Shown piece by piece: positions 1 through 8,182 of a stretch of DNA of 31,967 nt; the first letter of the stretch is position 1; each line of letters starts with the position of its first letter. Origin of the DNA: Flavobacteriales bacterium UBA958. Lineage in GTDB: Bacteria; Bacteroidota; Bacteroidia; Flavobacteriales_D; Crocinitomicaceae. A model generated the notes under the pieces. It did no database searches and had not been told where the DNA came from. It saw only the letters and a program-made list of their open reading frames with translations. The translations under genes and the position numbers were made by a program. The stretch covers positions 1 to 31,967 of the forward strand of contig DBCM01000015.1 of NCBI GenBank assembly GCA_002293045.1, written 5' to 3'.

Positions 1-2917
1 TGCCAACGGAACCTACACCTATACACCAAATGCGAACTTCAATGGTAACGACCAAGTTATCGTGCAACTTTGCGATGACGGAACACCGCTTCCTGCCATT
101 TGCGTAAACGATACCATTTTCATCACCATTAATCCAGTGAACGATGGTCCGGTGGTGGACAACGAAACGCATGTGATCAATGAGGATGGTTCTGCCTCCG
201 GTGATTTAACGGATGTGGGAGATTTTGATCCTGACGGTACTTCCTTAATTTGTGCACCAACACCAGGTTTTGGTCCATTTCACGGAACTATTATAATTAA
301 TTCGAATGGAACCTATACGTATACCCCTAATGCTAATTATTTTGGCAACGATACTGTGGTGGTAGAAGTATGTGATCAAGGGTTACCACTTCCCGGCTTG
401 TGCACGTATGATACAATCTTTATTGTAATTAATCCGGTAAATGATGCGCCGATAGCAACTGTTGATTTCAATAGCACATTCGAAGGAATTTCAACGAGTG
501 TTCCGGTTACGAATAACGATACCGACATTGATGGATTAATTGATAATACCTCTGGTACGATAGTTCAAAACGGGGCCAATGGTACAGCCACAATCAGTAA
601 TGGAATCATTAATTACACCCCAAATCCTGGCTTTGTAGGACAAGATTCTGTAATCTACCAAATTTGCGATAATGGTATGCCAGTTTTATGCGATACCGCA
701 TTACTTATTATTACGGTGGAGCCTTGTTTAACTAATCCAAATGCAGATTGTGATGGAGACGGCGTGATAAATTCGACGGAGATAGCCAATGGAACAGATC
801 CAAGCAATGCCTGTAGTTTTGTAGTAGCCAGTCAATCTACGGCACCGAGTGCTCAATGGTTGTCATCGGACTGCGACGGAGATGGAGTGACAAATCAAAC
901 GGAATTAACTGACAGTACCAATCCGCTTAACAGTTGTGAATATCTAGCAATAAACCAAACGCTACCAACCTCTCCAGCCTATAATGCACAAGATTGTGAT
1001 GGCGATGGCGTAACAAATGGTGATGAGGTAGATCCTGACGGAGACGGAATCCCAGGTCCGAATGGAACGAACCCCCAAAATCCGTGCAGCATGAATGTTG
1101 CCAACGTTACGGTATCCTTAGATCCAATTTGGGCTTCAAGTGATTGTGATGGTGATGGAGTAAATAACGGCTTAGAAATCGATCCCGATGGCGATGGAAT
1201 ACCCGGTCCCAACGGAACAGATCCGGTAAACGGATGTTCATTTACTCTGGCAAACCAAACCTTAGCTCCAAGTATCGCATGGCTCAATAGCGATTGTGAC
1301 GGAGATGGGGTAACCAATGGGAACGAAATTGACCCTGACGGTGACGGGATTTTAGGTCCAAACAACACCGATCCATTACTCCCATGTGACTACACTGCTA
1401 CAAACCAAACCGTTATGCCTTCTATTGCATGGAATGGCCTAGATTGCGACGGTGACGGTGTTTCTAATCAGGATGAAATTGACCCAGACGGCGACGGTAC
1501 TCCCGGTCCCAACGGTACGAATCCTCAAAATCCTTGTTCGTTAATCTTGTCTAGCCAAACACTGGCAGTAAGCCAAGCGTGGTACACTCAAGACTGTGAT
1601 GGAGATGGAGTTACAAATGAAGACGAAATCGATCCAGATGGCGATGGTACTCCAGGGCCGAATGGTACGGACATTTTCAATCCTTGCGAATACAATGTAT
1701 CGGATCAAACTCAACAACCAGACTCCACATGGTATGCAACCGATTGCGACGGTGACGGAGTAACCAATGAAGATGAAATTGATCCAGACGGGGATGGAAC
1801 GCCTGGTCCAAATGCTACCGATCCAAATAATCCATGCGAATTTACGCTTAGCGCACAAAGTACTGCACCAAGCGCGGTTTGGCTCGCTCAGGATTGTGAT
1901 GGCGACGGAATTACGAATGGCGGTGAAATTGACCCGGATGGCGATGGTACACCTGGACCAAATGGTACAGACCCCAGCAATCCATGTTCGTTTACACTTG
2001 CCAATCAAACGGCAACACCTTCACAAGCATGGTTAGATGCCGATTGTGATGGCGACGGAGTGAGTAACGGGACAGAACTCGATTCTGATGGTGACGGTAC
2101 TCCGGGGCCTAATGTTACTGATCCCAATGACCCATGCTCGTTTGATGCGTTAAACCAAACGCTGGTTACTTCACTCAATTGGAATGCATTGGATTGTGAT
2201 GGTGATGGAGTATCCAATGGTATTGAAACCGATCCGGATGGTGACGGAACGCCTGGTCCGAATGGTACTGATGTATTAGATCCATGTTCATACACGGTTG
2301 CAAATCAAACCATGGCTACCAGTGTGCTATGGAATGATGCGGACTGTGATGGTGATGGTGTGCCAAATATTACTGAAGTTATCGATGGTACCAATCCATT
2401 AAATCCATGCGAATTCGATTCTACAAGTATTTCACTTCCATTTGGTCCAGGTTATTGGGGTGCAGATTGTGATGGCGATGGACTCACCAATGCTGTTGAA
2501 GATAGTCTCGGAACGAATCCTTGGGATGTAGATACTGATGGAGACGGTATTTCTGATGGAGATGAAGTTACCGGTGGAAGTAACCCCTTAGACCCTTGTG
2601 ACCCGACACCTAGTCTCCCATCTTGTAATGAAGGAGTTGTTATTCCTGAGGCCTTTACACCGGATGGAGATGACATCAATGATTACTTTGTTATTCAAGG
2701 AATTGAAAATTACACAACCAACAAATTCATGGTCTTTAACCGCTGGGGTAACTTGATTTATGAAAAAGTTGGATACGACAACTCATGGAACGGGAATTCC
2801 AACGGATCACTAATTATAGGTTCCGACCCCTTGCCTACCGGAACGTATTATTACATCCTAGATTTAGAAGGGAATGGTGAGAAGATGTATAAAGGAAGTA
2901 TTTATTTAAAAAGATAA
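1..2917 (+). CDS. C-terminal part of a giant secreted repeat protein with a type IX (type B, CHU_C) sorting domain
   Basis: The reading frame is open to the left edge, so the N-terminus and true start lie outside the window. Visible domains in order: two and a half cadherin/VCBS-like modules of about 100 residues (the NPVND motif recurs exactly 300 bases apart, at 131 and 431); thirteen calcium-loop motifs of the thrombospondin type 3 kind (DCDGDGVTN) between bases 746 and about 2587; and a C-terminal domain of about 90 residues (VIPEAFTPDGDDIND, then FNRWGNLIYE) ending in GSIYLKR. That last domain is the gliding-motility-associated C-terminal family (CHU_C), known as a type B signal for export through the type IX secretion system. 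The product is therefore probably exported to the cell surface as an adhesin or stalk. A PorP/SprF-like gene starts 4 bases downstream, fitting the known pairing of such cargo with a dedicated outer-membrane partner. The ligand is not readable from the sequence. Confidence 0.93.
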   Translation, partial: ANGTYTYTPNANFNGNDQVIVQLCDDGTPLPAICVNDTIFITINPVNDGPVVDNETHVINEDGSASGDLTDVGDFDPDGTSLICAPTPGFGPFHGTIIINSNGTYTYTPNANYFGNDTVVVEVCDQGLPLPGLCTYDTIFIVINPVNDAPIATVDFNSTFEGISTSVPVTNNDTDIDGLIDNTSGTIVQNGANGTATISNGIINYTPNPGFVGQDSVIYQICDNGMPVLCDTALLIITVEPCLTNPNADCDGDGVINSTEIANGTDPSNACSFVVASQSTAPSAQWLSSDCDGDGVTNQTELTDSTNPLNSCEYLAINQTLPTSPAYNAQDCDGDGVTNGDEVDPDGDGIPGPNGTNPQNPCSMNVANVTVSLDPIWASSDCDGDGVNNGLEIDPDGDGIPGPNGTDPVNGCSFTLANQTLAPSIAWLNSDCDGDGVTNGNEIDPDGDGILGPNNTDPLLPCDYTATNQTVMPSIAWNGLDCDGDGVSNQDEIDPDGDGTPGPNGTNPQNPCSLILSSQTLAVSQAWYTQDCDGDGVTNEDEIDPDGDGTPGPNGTDIFNPCEYNVSDQTQQPDSTWYATDCDGDGVTNEDEIDPDGDGTPGPNATDPNNPCEFTLSAQSTAPSAVWLAQDCDGDGITNGGEIDPDGDGTPGPNGTDPSNPCSFTLANQTATPSQAWLDADCDGDGVSNGTELDSDGDGTPGPNVTDPNDPCSFDALNQTLVTSLNWNALDCDGDGVSNGIETDPDGDGTPGPNGTDVLDPCSYTVANQTMATSVLWNDADCDGDGVPNITEVIDGTNPLNPCEFDSTSISLPFGPGYWGADCDGDGLTNAVEDSLGTNPWDVDTDGDGISDGDEVTGGSNPLDPCDPTPSLPSCNEGVVIPEAFTPDGDDINDYFVIQGIENYTTNKFMVFNRWGNLIYEKVGYDNSWNGNSNGSLIIGSDPLPTGTYYYILDLEGNGEKMYKGSIYLKR
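746..2587 (+). repeat. In-frame calcium-loop repeat array, 41- and 50-residue units
   Basis: The DCDGDG codon block starts at 746, 869, 992, 1142, 1292, 1442, 1592, 1742, 1892, 2042, 2192, 2342 and 2465. The spacings are 123, 123, nine times exactly 150, then 123 bases, that is 41- or 50-residue modules. The long module differs from the short one by a 9-residue insertion around a second loop, DPDGDGTPGP. Each module also carries a second cysteine, usually in NPC, so one disulfide per module is possible. Open frames on the opposite strand here are mirror images of the repeats, not genes. Confidence 0.93.
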
Positions 2918-2921
2918 GACC

Positions 2922-3821
2922 ATGAAAAACATAATAAAATATATCCCAATATTTATGGCGGGTTGGATGTTTTCTCAACAAGAACCCCAATTCACACAGT
3001 ACTTTGACAATACCTTGTTTCAAAATCCAGCATATGCCGGAAGCAATAAAATGCTATCGTTTAATACCATGCACAGAGAACAATGGGTGGGCTTTGAAGG
3101 AAGACCTTCTACGACAAGCATGACCTTGCACAGTCCCTTATCATATGAGTCTGTAGGATTAGGAATTTCAGCGATACGTGATGTTATCGGTCCAACCACG
3201 CAACATATGGTTTATGCGGATTTTTCTTATTCCTTGCGAATAACTAAAAATCAAACCTTAGCATTTGGTTTGAAAGGAGGATTCAACATGATCAATACCA
3301 AAACTTCGAGTTTAACCACTACTGAATATGATCCAAATCTTGTTCAGAATACACTCAATCGCTTCAATCCAAATGTAGGATTTGGAGTATATTATCACTC
3401 CGATAAATTCTATTTAGGGTTAAGTTCTCCTAAGTTACTGGAAGGAAGTATTGATGGATCGACAACTAACCTCGAAAAACGCCACTTTTATCTGCACACA
3501 GGCGCAATTTTCAACCTAGGAAATGTTTGGAAACTGAGGCCTACCGCGCAAATAAAATCTACACTTGGCGCGCCATTGAGTATTGATTTATCCAATGCAT
3601 TCATTTATAATGACAAAGTTTTTATTGGAGGAACCTATAGACATCAAGCAGCAGTTGGCGTATTTTGTCAATATCAAATTTCACAACAACTTAGAGTTGG
3701 TGTAGCAAGTGACTTCGCAACTACAGCAATCCGGAATTACAATCAGGGAACTTTCGAAGCCATGATTTCTTATGACTTTAATTTCACAAAAGGCGGAATT
3801 CGTTCGCCACGTTATTTTTAA
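2922..3821 (+). CDS. PorP/SprF family type IX secretion outer-membrane protein
   Basis: This 299-residue protein starts with a short signal peptide (about residues 1-18), followed at once by the family signature: FTQYFDN, NPAYAGS and then REQWVGF at about residues 52-58. The rest reads as alternating beta-strands of an outer-membrane barrel and ends with FTKGGIRSPRYF. Members of the family (PorP, SprF) are known to be needed for secretion or surface attachment of type IX cargo; SprF acts specifically for the adhesin SprB, which also carries a type B C-terminal domain. Its place 4 bases after the CHU_C-bearing gene and 9 bases before the OmpA gene implies it handles that cargo. It is a paralogue-type accessory copy, so I do not assign porP or sprF as a symbol. 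Confidence 0.92.
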   Translation: MKNIIKYIPIFMAGWMFSQQEPQFTQYFDNTLFQNPAYAGSNKMLSFNTMHREQWVGFEGRPSTTSMTLHSPLSYESVGLGISAIRDVIGPTTQHMVYADFSYSLRITKNQTLAFGLKGGFNMINTKTSSLTTTEYDPNLVQNTLNRFNPNVGFGVYYHSDKFYLGLSSPKLLEGSIDGSTTNLEKRHFYLHTGAIFNLGNVWKLRPTAQIKSTLGAPLSIDLSNAFIYNDKVFIGGTYRHQAAVGVFCQYQISQQLRVGVASDFATTAIRNYNQGTFEAMISYDFNFTKGGIRSPRYF

Positions 3822-3830
3822 CATATACGT

Positions 3831-6032
3831 ATGAAACATATTAGTATCCTCGTTTTCGTTTTATTTACCCTAAGTGTTTTAGCTCAAAATTCGCTACAAA
3901 AAAAAGCTGACTATAATTTAGAACATTTGAATTTTTGGTTAGCAAAAGGGCAATATAAGCGCTTAATCAAAACGAACCCTCAACGCATTGAAAACACTAT
4001 CAAATTGGCGATGTGTCACAAGCAGATGCATGAAAATGAGAAAGGGTACCTCTTGCTCAGTCCACTATACACTCAAAATCAATTAACCTCTGCTCTTGAC
4101 TATGAACTGTTTGGTCAACTGTGTTTACTTACCAAACGTTACGAGGAAGCCGATGCAAGCTTTAAAAAGCAGCGAGAATTTCTTTTTACTGAAGGCACTA
4201 AGAATAATGAACAGCCAACCATCTTAAGCAAAGAGCGATTATCGTGGAAAAGTGATTTTGAACTTAGTGCATTATTAATTAATTCTACAAAAGCCGATTT
4301 CGGTGGATACCCCTATTTAAATGGGAATTTCATATTTCTATCCAATCGAGGAAATAGTCCAGTTAAAAGAAAATGGGCGGGAAATGGCGAGAATTTCCTA
4401 GATTTTTATGTAGTCAAAAACCAAGAGAACGTTGTTCGATTCAAATCAAATTTAGTGGATAAATTTCACGAAGGTCCACTTTGTGTGCACCCAAATGGTA
4501 AATGGGTATATTTCACCAGAAACAATGTTTCCAAAGGAAGATATCGTAAGGATAGTAAAGGAATTCAGCAATTAAAACTTTACCGAGCCGACATTAATAG
4601 CAAGGGTAAATGGAAAAATATAAAGGCATTGAGTGTAAATTCAAGTGAATTTTCTGTTGCTCATCCATTCATTTCATCGGATGGCACCTTGATTTATTTC
4701 AGTTCAGACATGCCCGGCGGATCTGGAGGTGCTGATTTATATGTGGGTCAATTAACGACAGAAGGTGAAATAACAGACATTAAAAACCTAGGAACAACCA
4801 TTAATACGCCCGGTAATGAGGTATTCTCATGGGTTCAAGAAAATCAACTATTTTTTGCTTCTGACGGATTAGCCGGACTGGGTGGATTAGACATTTTTGT
4901 TTCTAAAATGAAGCCAACCGGCATGTTCTCCAAGCCAAAAAACATTGGAAGTCCTGTGAATACGAATGCAGACGATTTTGCTCTTATCTTTCATTCAACT
5001 GATGCGGGCTATCTGAGTAGTAATCGATCGGGATTTGGATCAGATGATATATACTCCTTCAAGATGAATGAACCGATTAAATGGATAATCAGTGTCACCG
5101 GGAATTTAAAGGAATTGAGCAGTGATCACATGATCCCCAATCAACAGTTGATCGTATTTAACAACAACGGGGAAGCGATTGACACTGTACAAAGCGATGA
5201 ACAAGGCTTTTTTGAATTGGAATTGAATGAAGGCGACGAAATCACAATCAAATCGCCAGAAGGTGCATTTGAGGAAGGCTCATGGAATTATACGGTAAGC
5301 AATGAAGATAATCAAACGTTGAATCTTTTATTGAATGGTCATCCAAATCTCACGTTAAATACGCTGGTTACCGATAAAAAAACTGGAACTCCAGTGGAAA
5401 ACGTAAGCGTTAGTATTAAAGACCTGAACACAGGAAAGCAAATCACCCTTGGGAATACCGGGAAGGACGGAAGTATCTCTGATCTCTTAACTGATCTAAA
5501 AAAGAATCAGAATTTATCCTTAGAGATTAGCATAAAAAAACCTGGATATCTGGATAAGACCGCAAATTTGACTTACACGGTTACCCAAACAGAGACGATT
5601 AATTTACATGAATTGATTGATATGGGTATAGGAAAAATTGAGGTGGGTGGGAACTTAGCTGATATGATTGATATTAATCCCATTTACTTCGACCTAGGGA
5701 AATACATCATACGTCCGGATGCGGCACTGGAATTGGATAAGATTGTTGGGATTATGAATAAATACCCCGATATGGTAGTGGAGTTAGGTTCGCATACAGA
5801 TTGTAGATCCAGCAAAGCATTTAATCAAAAACTATCTCAAAATCGCGCTAAAGCCTCCGCCGATTACATCAAATCAAGAATTACTACTCCAGGTAGAATT
5901 TCGGGTGTTGGTTTCGGTGAAAGTAAGTTGAAAATTAATTGTCCGTGCGAGGGAACAGTTAAATCATCTTGCCCAGAAGAAGAACATGCCAAGAATCGAA
6001 GAACCGAATTTATAATTAAAAAGGTTAACTAA
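3831..6032 (+). CDS. OmpA-family protein with PD40 propeller and carboxypeptidase-regulatory-like domain
   Basis: A 733-residue exported protein. Residues 1-19 are a signal peptide ending in LAQ. An alpha-helical, TPR-like stretch covers about 20-130. A beta-propeller of PD40/WD40-like blades covers about 145-410 (ISSDGTLIYFSSD, ASDGLAGLGGLDIF, YLSSNRSGFGSDDIY). Beta-sandwich, carboxypeptidase-regulatory-like segments cover about 420-600. The C-terminal OmpA domain (about 610-733) contains IYFDLGKYIIRPDAA, ELGSHTD and NRRTEF, the region that binds peptidoglycan in this family. The architecture resembles PorE and the OmpA proteins that accompany PorP/SprF in Bacteroidota. As last gene of the operon it probably anchors the secreted protein or its partner to the cell wall. 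Two extra cysteine-bearing motifs (NCPC, SCPEEE) lie inside the OmpA domain. Confidence 0.92.
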   Translation: MKHISILVFVLFTLSVLAQNSLQKKADYNLEHLNFWLAKGQYKRLIKTNPQRIENTIKLAMCHKQMHENEKGYLLLSPLYTQNQLTSALDYELFGQLCLLTKRYEEADASFKKQREFLFTEGTKNNEQPTILSKERLSWKSDFELSALLINSTKADFGGYPYLNGNFIFLSNRGNSPVKRKWAGNGENFLDFYVVKNQENVVRFKSNLVDKFHEGPLCVHPNGKWVYFTRNNVSKGRYRKDSKGIQQLKLYRADINSKGKWKNIKALSVNSSEFSVAHPFISSDGTLIYFSSDMPGGSGGADLYVGQLTTEGEITDIKNLGTTINTPGNEVFSWVQENQLFFASDGLAGLGGLDIFVSKMKPTGMFSKPKNIGSPVNTNADDFALIFHSTDAGYLSSNRSGFGSDDIYSFKMNEPIKWIISVTGNLKELSSDHMIPNQQLIVFNNNGEAIDTVQSDEQGFFELELNEGDEITIKSPEGAFEEGSWNYTVSNEDNQTLNLLLNGHPNLTLNTLVTDKKTGTPVENVSVSIKDLNTGKQITLGNTGKDGSISDLLTDLKKNQNLSLEISIKKPGYLDKTANLTYTVTQTETINLHELIDMGIGKIEVGGNLADMIDINPIYFDLGKYIIRPDAALELDKIVGIMNKYPDMVVELGSHTDCRSSKAFNQKLSQNRAKASADYIKSRITTPGRISGVGFGESKLKINCPCEGTVKSSCPEEEHAKNRRTEFIIKKVN

Positions 6033-6039
6033 CGCATTC

Positions 6040-6066
6040 AAAAGCCCCTTTCGAGGTGCTTTTTTT
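6040..6066 (+). terminator. Rho-independent terminator after the surface-protein operon
   Basis: AAAAGC-C-CCT, loop TTCG, AGG-T-GCTTTT: a nine-pair stem with one C/T mismatch, running straight into seven T residues. It starts 8 bases after the OmpA-family stop codon and closes the three-gene operon. Confidence 0.85.
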
Positions 6067-6112
6067 ATGACTATTGTTCTTAAAAAGTACATCGGAATAT
6101 GTACCTTTAACC

Positions 6113-7048
6113 GTGCGTTTACTCATTCCTTTTTTATGTCTGTTGCTCTTCTCCTGCACGAAGGAGGTTACAATTGATATCCCAGCTGAAGAGGCAAAGT
6201 TGGTGGTAGATGCGCGAATAGAAACGCATGGCGCGCCCATTGTACTGCTGATGCAGTCGCAATATTTGTATAATCCAACCGATTTGGCTTCCTATTTTTC
6301 CTCGAATATCACCAATGCAACCGTCACAGTACGTTCAGGAAACATTACCTATCCACTGTCGCTCTTTGCACCCAGTGAATTACCGCTTGCCAGCCAAATC
6401 ACGCTGGCAGAAATGCTCAAGCTAGAATTAAACGCCCTTTCATTCTTTCCGATAAAAGTTTATTCAACGCTTGATCCCGCATGCCTTGGTGAAGAAGGAA
6501 AATCCTACACCTTAGACATTGCCTACGATGGAGACGATTACAGCGCAACCACGTCAATCCGTGCTCCAGTGCCCTTAACTTCCCTTTCCTGGATACCAGA
6601 TCAAGAAAACAACTCGTTTGGGCTCTGTTGGGCTGTGCTTTCAGATCCAGTTTCTCAAGTGAATGCCTATCGATGGGAATCGAAAATCATCACTTCGGTG
6701 AATGGACAACCCAAGGATTATCGGTTTAGGCATGGCGGTTCCTCGTATTTTAGTGATGAATTTTTCAATGGGCTAACCATAGATTTTGATACCCGGTATC
6801 CAGATAAAGACAGCACCTACCCCTCCGGGTTCAAACGCCATTTTAAATATGGAGACAGTGTGGTCATTAGATTTTCTCACATTGAAATCCCCGTCTACAC
6901 CTATTTCGATAAAATGAGGTCGCAAATGGAAAGCAATGGCAGCCCCTTTTCATCGCCCGTATTAATTACAAGTAACATCAGTAACGGCGCCTTAGGGATT
7001 TGGGCTGGATATGGAACCTGGTATGACACCCTTTATTGCATTCCTTAA
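6113..7048 (+). CDS. DUF4249 family lipoprotein (copy 1)
   Basis: I place the start at the GTG at 6113, not at the TTG at 6074. From 6113 the product begins VRLLIPFLCLLLFSC, an ideal lipoprotein signal with the acylated cysteine at residue 15. This lines up with the other family member in this window (ending at 25690), which has LLLSSC followed by the near-identical TKEVKIDIP. The TTG start would add a polar 13-residue leader and sits 7 bases after the upstream terminator. The body matches DUF4249 throughout (KLVVDARIE, YLYNPTDLASYFSS, ALGIWAGYGTW). DUF4249 lipoproteins usually sit beside TonB-dependent receptors; this one has none, its neighbour being a desaturase-like gene 11 bases downstream. 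The substrate is unknown. Confidence 0.85.
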   Translation: MRLLIPFLCLLLFSCTKEVTIDIPAEEAKLVVDARIETHGAPIVLLMQSQYLYNPTDLASYFSSNITNATVTVRSGNITYPLSLFAPSELPLASQITLAEMLKLELNALSFFPIKVYSTLDPACLGEEGKSYTLDIAYDGDDYSATTSIRAPVPLTSLSWIPDQENNSFGLCWAVLSDPVSQVNAYRWESKIITSVNGQPKDYRFRHGGSSYFSDEFFNGLTIDFDTRYPDKDSTYPSGFKRHFKYGDSVVIRFSHIEIPVYTYFDKMRSQMESNGSPFSSPVLITSNISNGALGIWAGYGTWYDTLYCIP

Positions 7049-7059
7049 GCTCAAACTAC

Positions 7060-8091
7060 ATGGCTGTAAACCCACACGCACAAGAACAAATAAAAACGAT
7101 TATATCGGAGCTTAGAATCCTCTATGAACGATACCGTGCAGCGCATGCATGGACCAATCAACAAGACATTATTGGACTCTGCATCATGTTGCTCAGCAAT
7201 GCACTCATCATCACCACGGCTTGGTTATGGTTTATAAACCTGGTTCCTACGTGGTTTACCATAGTGCTTATTGCATTTCTTACCTCGATGCTACACGAGT
7301 TAGAGCACGACCTCATCCACGAATTATATTTCAAACGACACAAAGTCATGTATCACGTGATGATGTTGGGCGTATACCTGTTTCGTCCCATCAGTTTAAA
7401 TCCATGGATTCGGAAGTATTGGCACCACTTTCATCACCAACATTCCGGGATGCCTTTCGACATTGAAGAACGCGGAATAACCAACGGCGATCGATTTTCG
7501 ATCCTTCGCTTATTGGTGCTGCCTGATTTATTACTTTCTGGAATCATCCGAATGCCAAGATTAAGAAAAGAGATATTAATAGAATACAACAAAGGAAATC
7601 TGAGCAAAAACGACCTGCGTTTAATCATTCGAACTGTATTGGTTGGACTTCTACCTTTTGGGGTTCCACTCACCATCCTCTGGTATGCATTTATTTTGCT
7701 TCATTTACTCCAGTGGATGGGGTATCCCCTCCCCCAATTAGATGCGCTCCTATCCTGGATTTATCCATTGATGGTGCTTTTAGTTGTTCCTAATCTAATT
7801 CGACAGTTTGCACTGCATTTTGTATCTTCTAACATGCATTATAATGGTGATGTTGAACACGGAAATGTGATTCAACAAGTGCAAGTGTTTATGCCGTGGT
7901 GGAGTTACCCCATGCAATGGTTTTGCTTCTTTTTCGGAGCAACGCATGCCATTCATCATTTTGTAGTTAATGAACCGTTCTATCTGAGACAATTTACCCG
8001 AAAAAAGGCCCAAGAAGTGCTCATTAATAATGGAGTCCGTGTAAATGATGTGCGAAATATTCGCTTTGCCAATCGCTATCATCATTCATAA
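7060..8091 (+). CDS. Fatty acid desaturase-like di-iron membrane protein
   Basis: A 343-residue membrane protein counted from the ATG at 7060; an upstream TTG at 7036 in the same frame would overlap the preceding stop and is less likely. Several hydrophobic segments alternate with four histidine clusters: HELEHDLIH (residues 79-87), HHFHHQH (122-128), a spread group from LHFVSS through NMHYNGDVEHG (253-267) and THAIHHF (296-300). This is the arrangement of the membrane fatty acid desaturase/hydroxylase superfamily, whose histidines hold two irons. Substrate and regioselectivity cannot be read; lipid or carotenoid modification are both possible. No ferredoxin or reductase gene lies nearby. It probably shares a transcript with the DUF4249 gene 11 bases upstream. 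Confidence 0.8.
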   Translation: MAVNPHAQEQIKTIISELRILYERYRAAHAWTNQQDIIGLCIMLLSNALIITTAWLWFINLVPTWFTIVLIAFLTSMLHELEHDLIHELYFKRHKVMYHVMMLGVYLFRPISLNPWIRKYWHHFHHQHSGMPFDIEERGITNGDRFSILRLLVLPDLLLSGIIRMPRLRKEILIEYNKGNLSKNDLRLIIRTVLVGLLPFGVPLTILWYAFILLHLLQWMGYPLPQLDALLSWIYPLMVLLVVPNLIRQFALHFVSSNMHYNGDVEHGNVIQQVQVFMPWWSYPMQWFCFFFGATHAIHHFVVNEPFYLRQFTRKKAQEVLINNGVRVNDVRNIRFANRYHHS

Positions 8092-8110
8092 AAAATTTCT
8101 TTTCAACACC

Positions 8111-8127
8111 CCGTACATAGTATACGG
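8111..8127. promoter_or_regulatory. Short inverted repeat upstream of the UVR-like gene
   Basis: CCGTA, 7-base spacer, TACGG. It has no T-run, so it is not a convincing terminator; it could be an operator or chance. It lies 20 bases after the desaturase stop and 55 bases before the next start. Confidence 0.25.
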
Positions 8128-8182
8128 AGTAGTTGATTTAGGTTGAGTTAGTTTATCAATCTTTGGTTTCTAAATTCTTATT

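Noticed and set aside
979..2679. Several open frames of 75-155 residues on the minus strand and one on the + strand within the repeat region
   Set aside because: They are mirror or shifted readings of the DCDGDG repeat; their products are low-complexity SPSPSQS- or WIDFVF-type strings with the same 150-base period.
6074..6112. TTG start giving a 13-residue longer DUF4249 protein
   Set aside because: It would spoil the lipoprotein signal, which begins naturally at the GTG at 6113 and aligns with the paralogue.
7149..7466. Frame of 105 residues inside the desaturase-like gene (+ strand)
   Set aside because: It is a shifted reading of the real gene, whose frame holds all conserved histidine clusters; the shadow product matches nothing recognisable.
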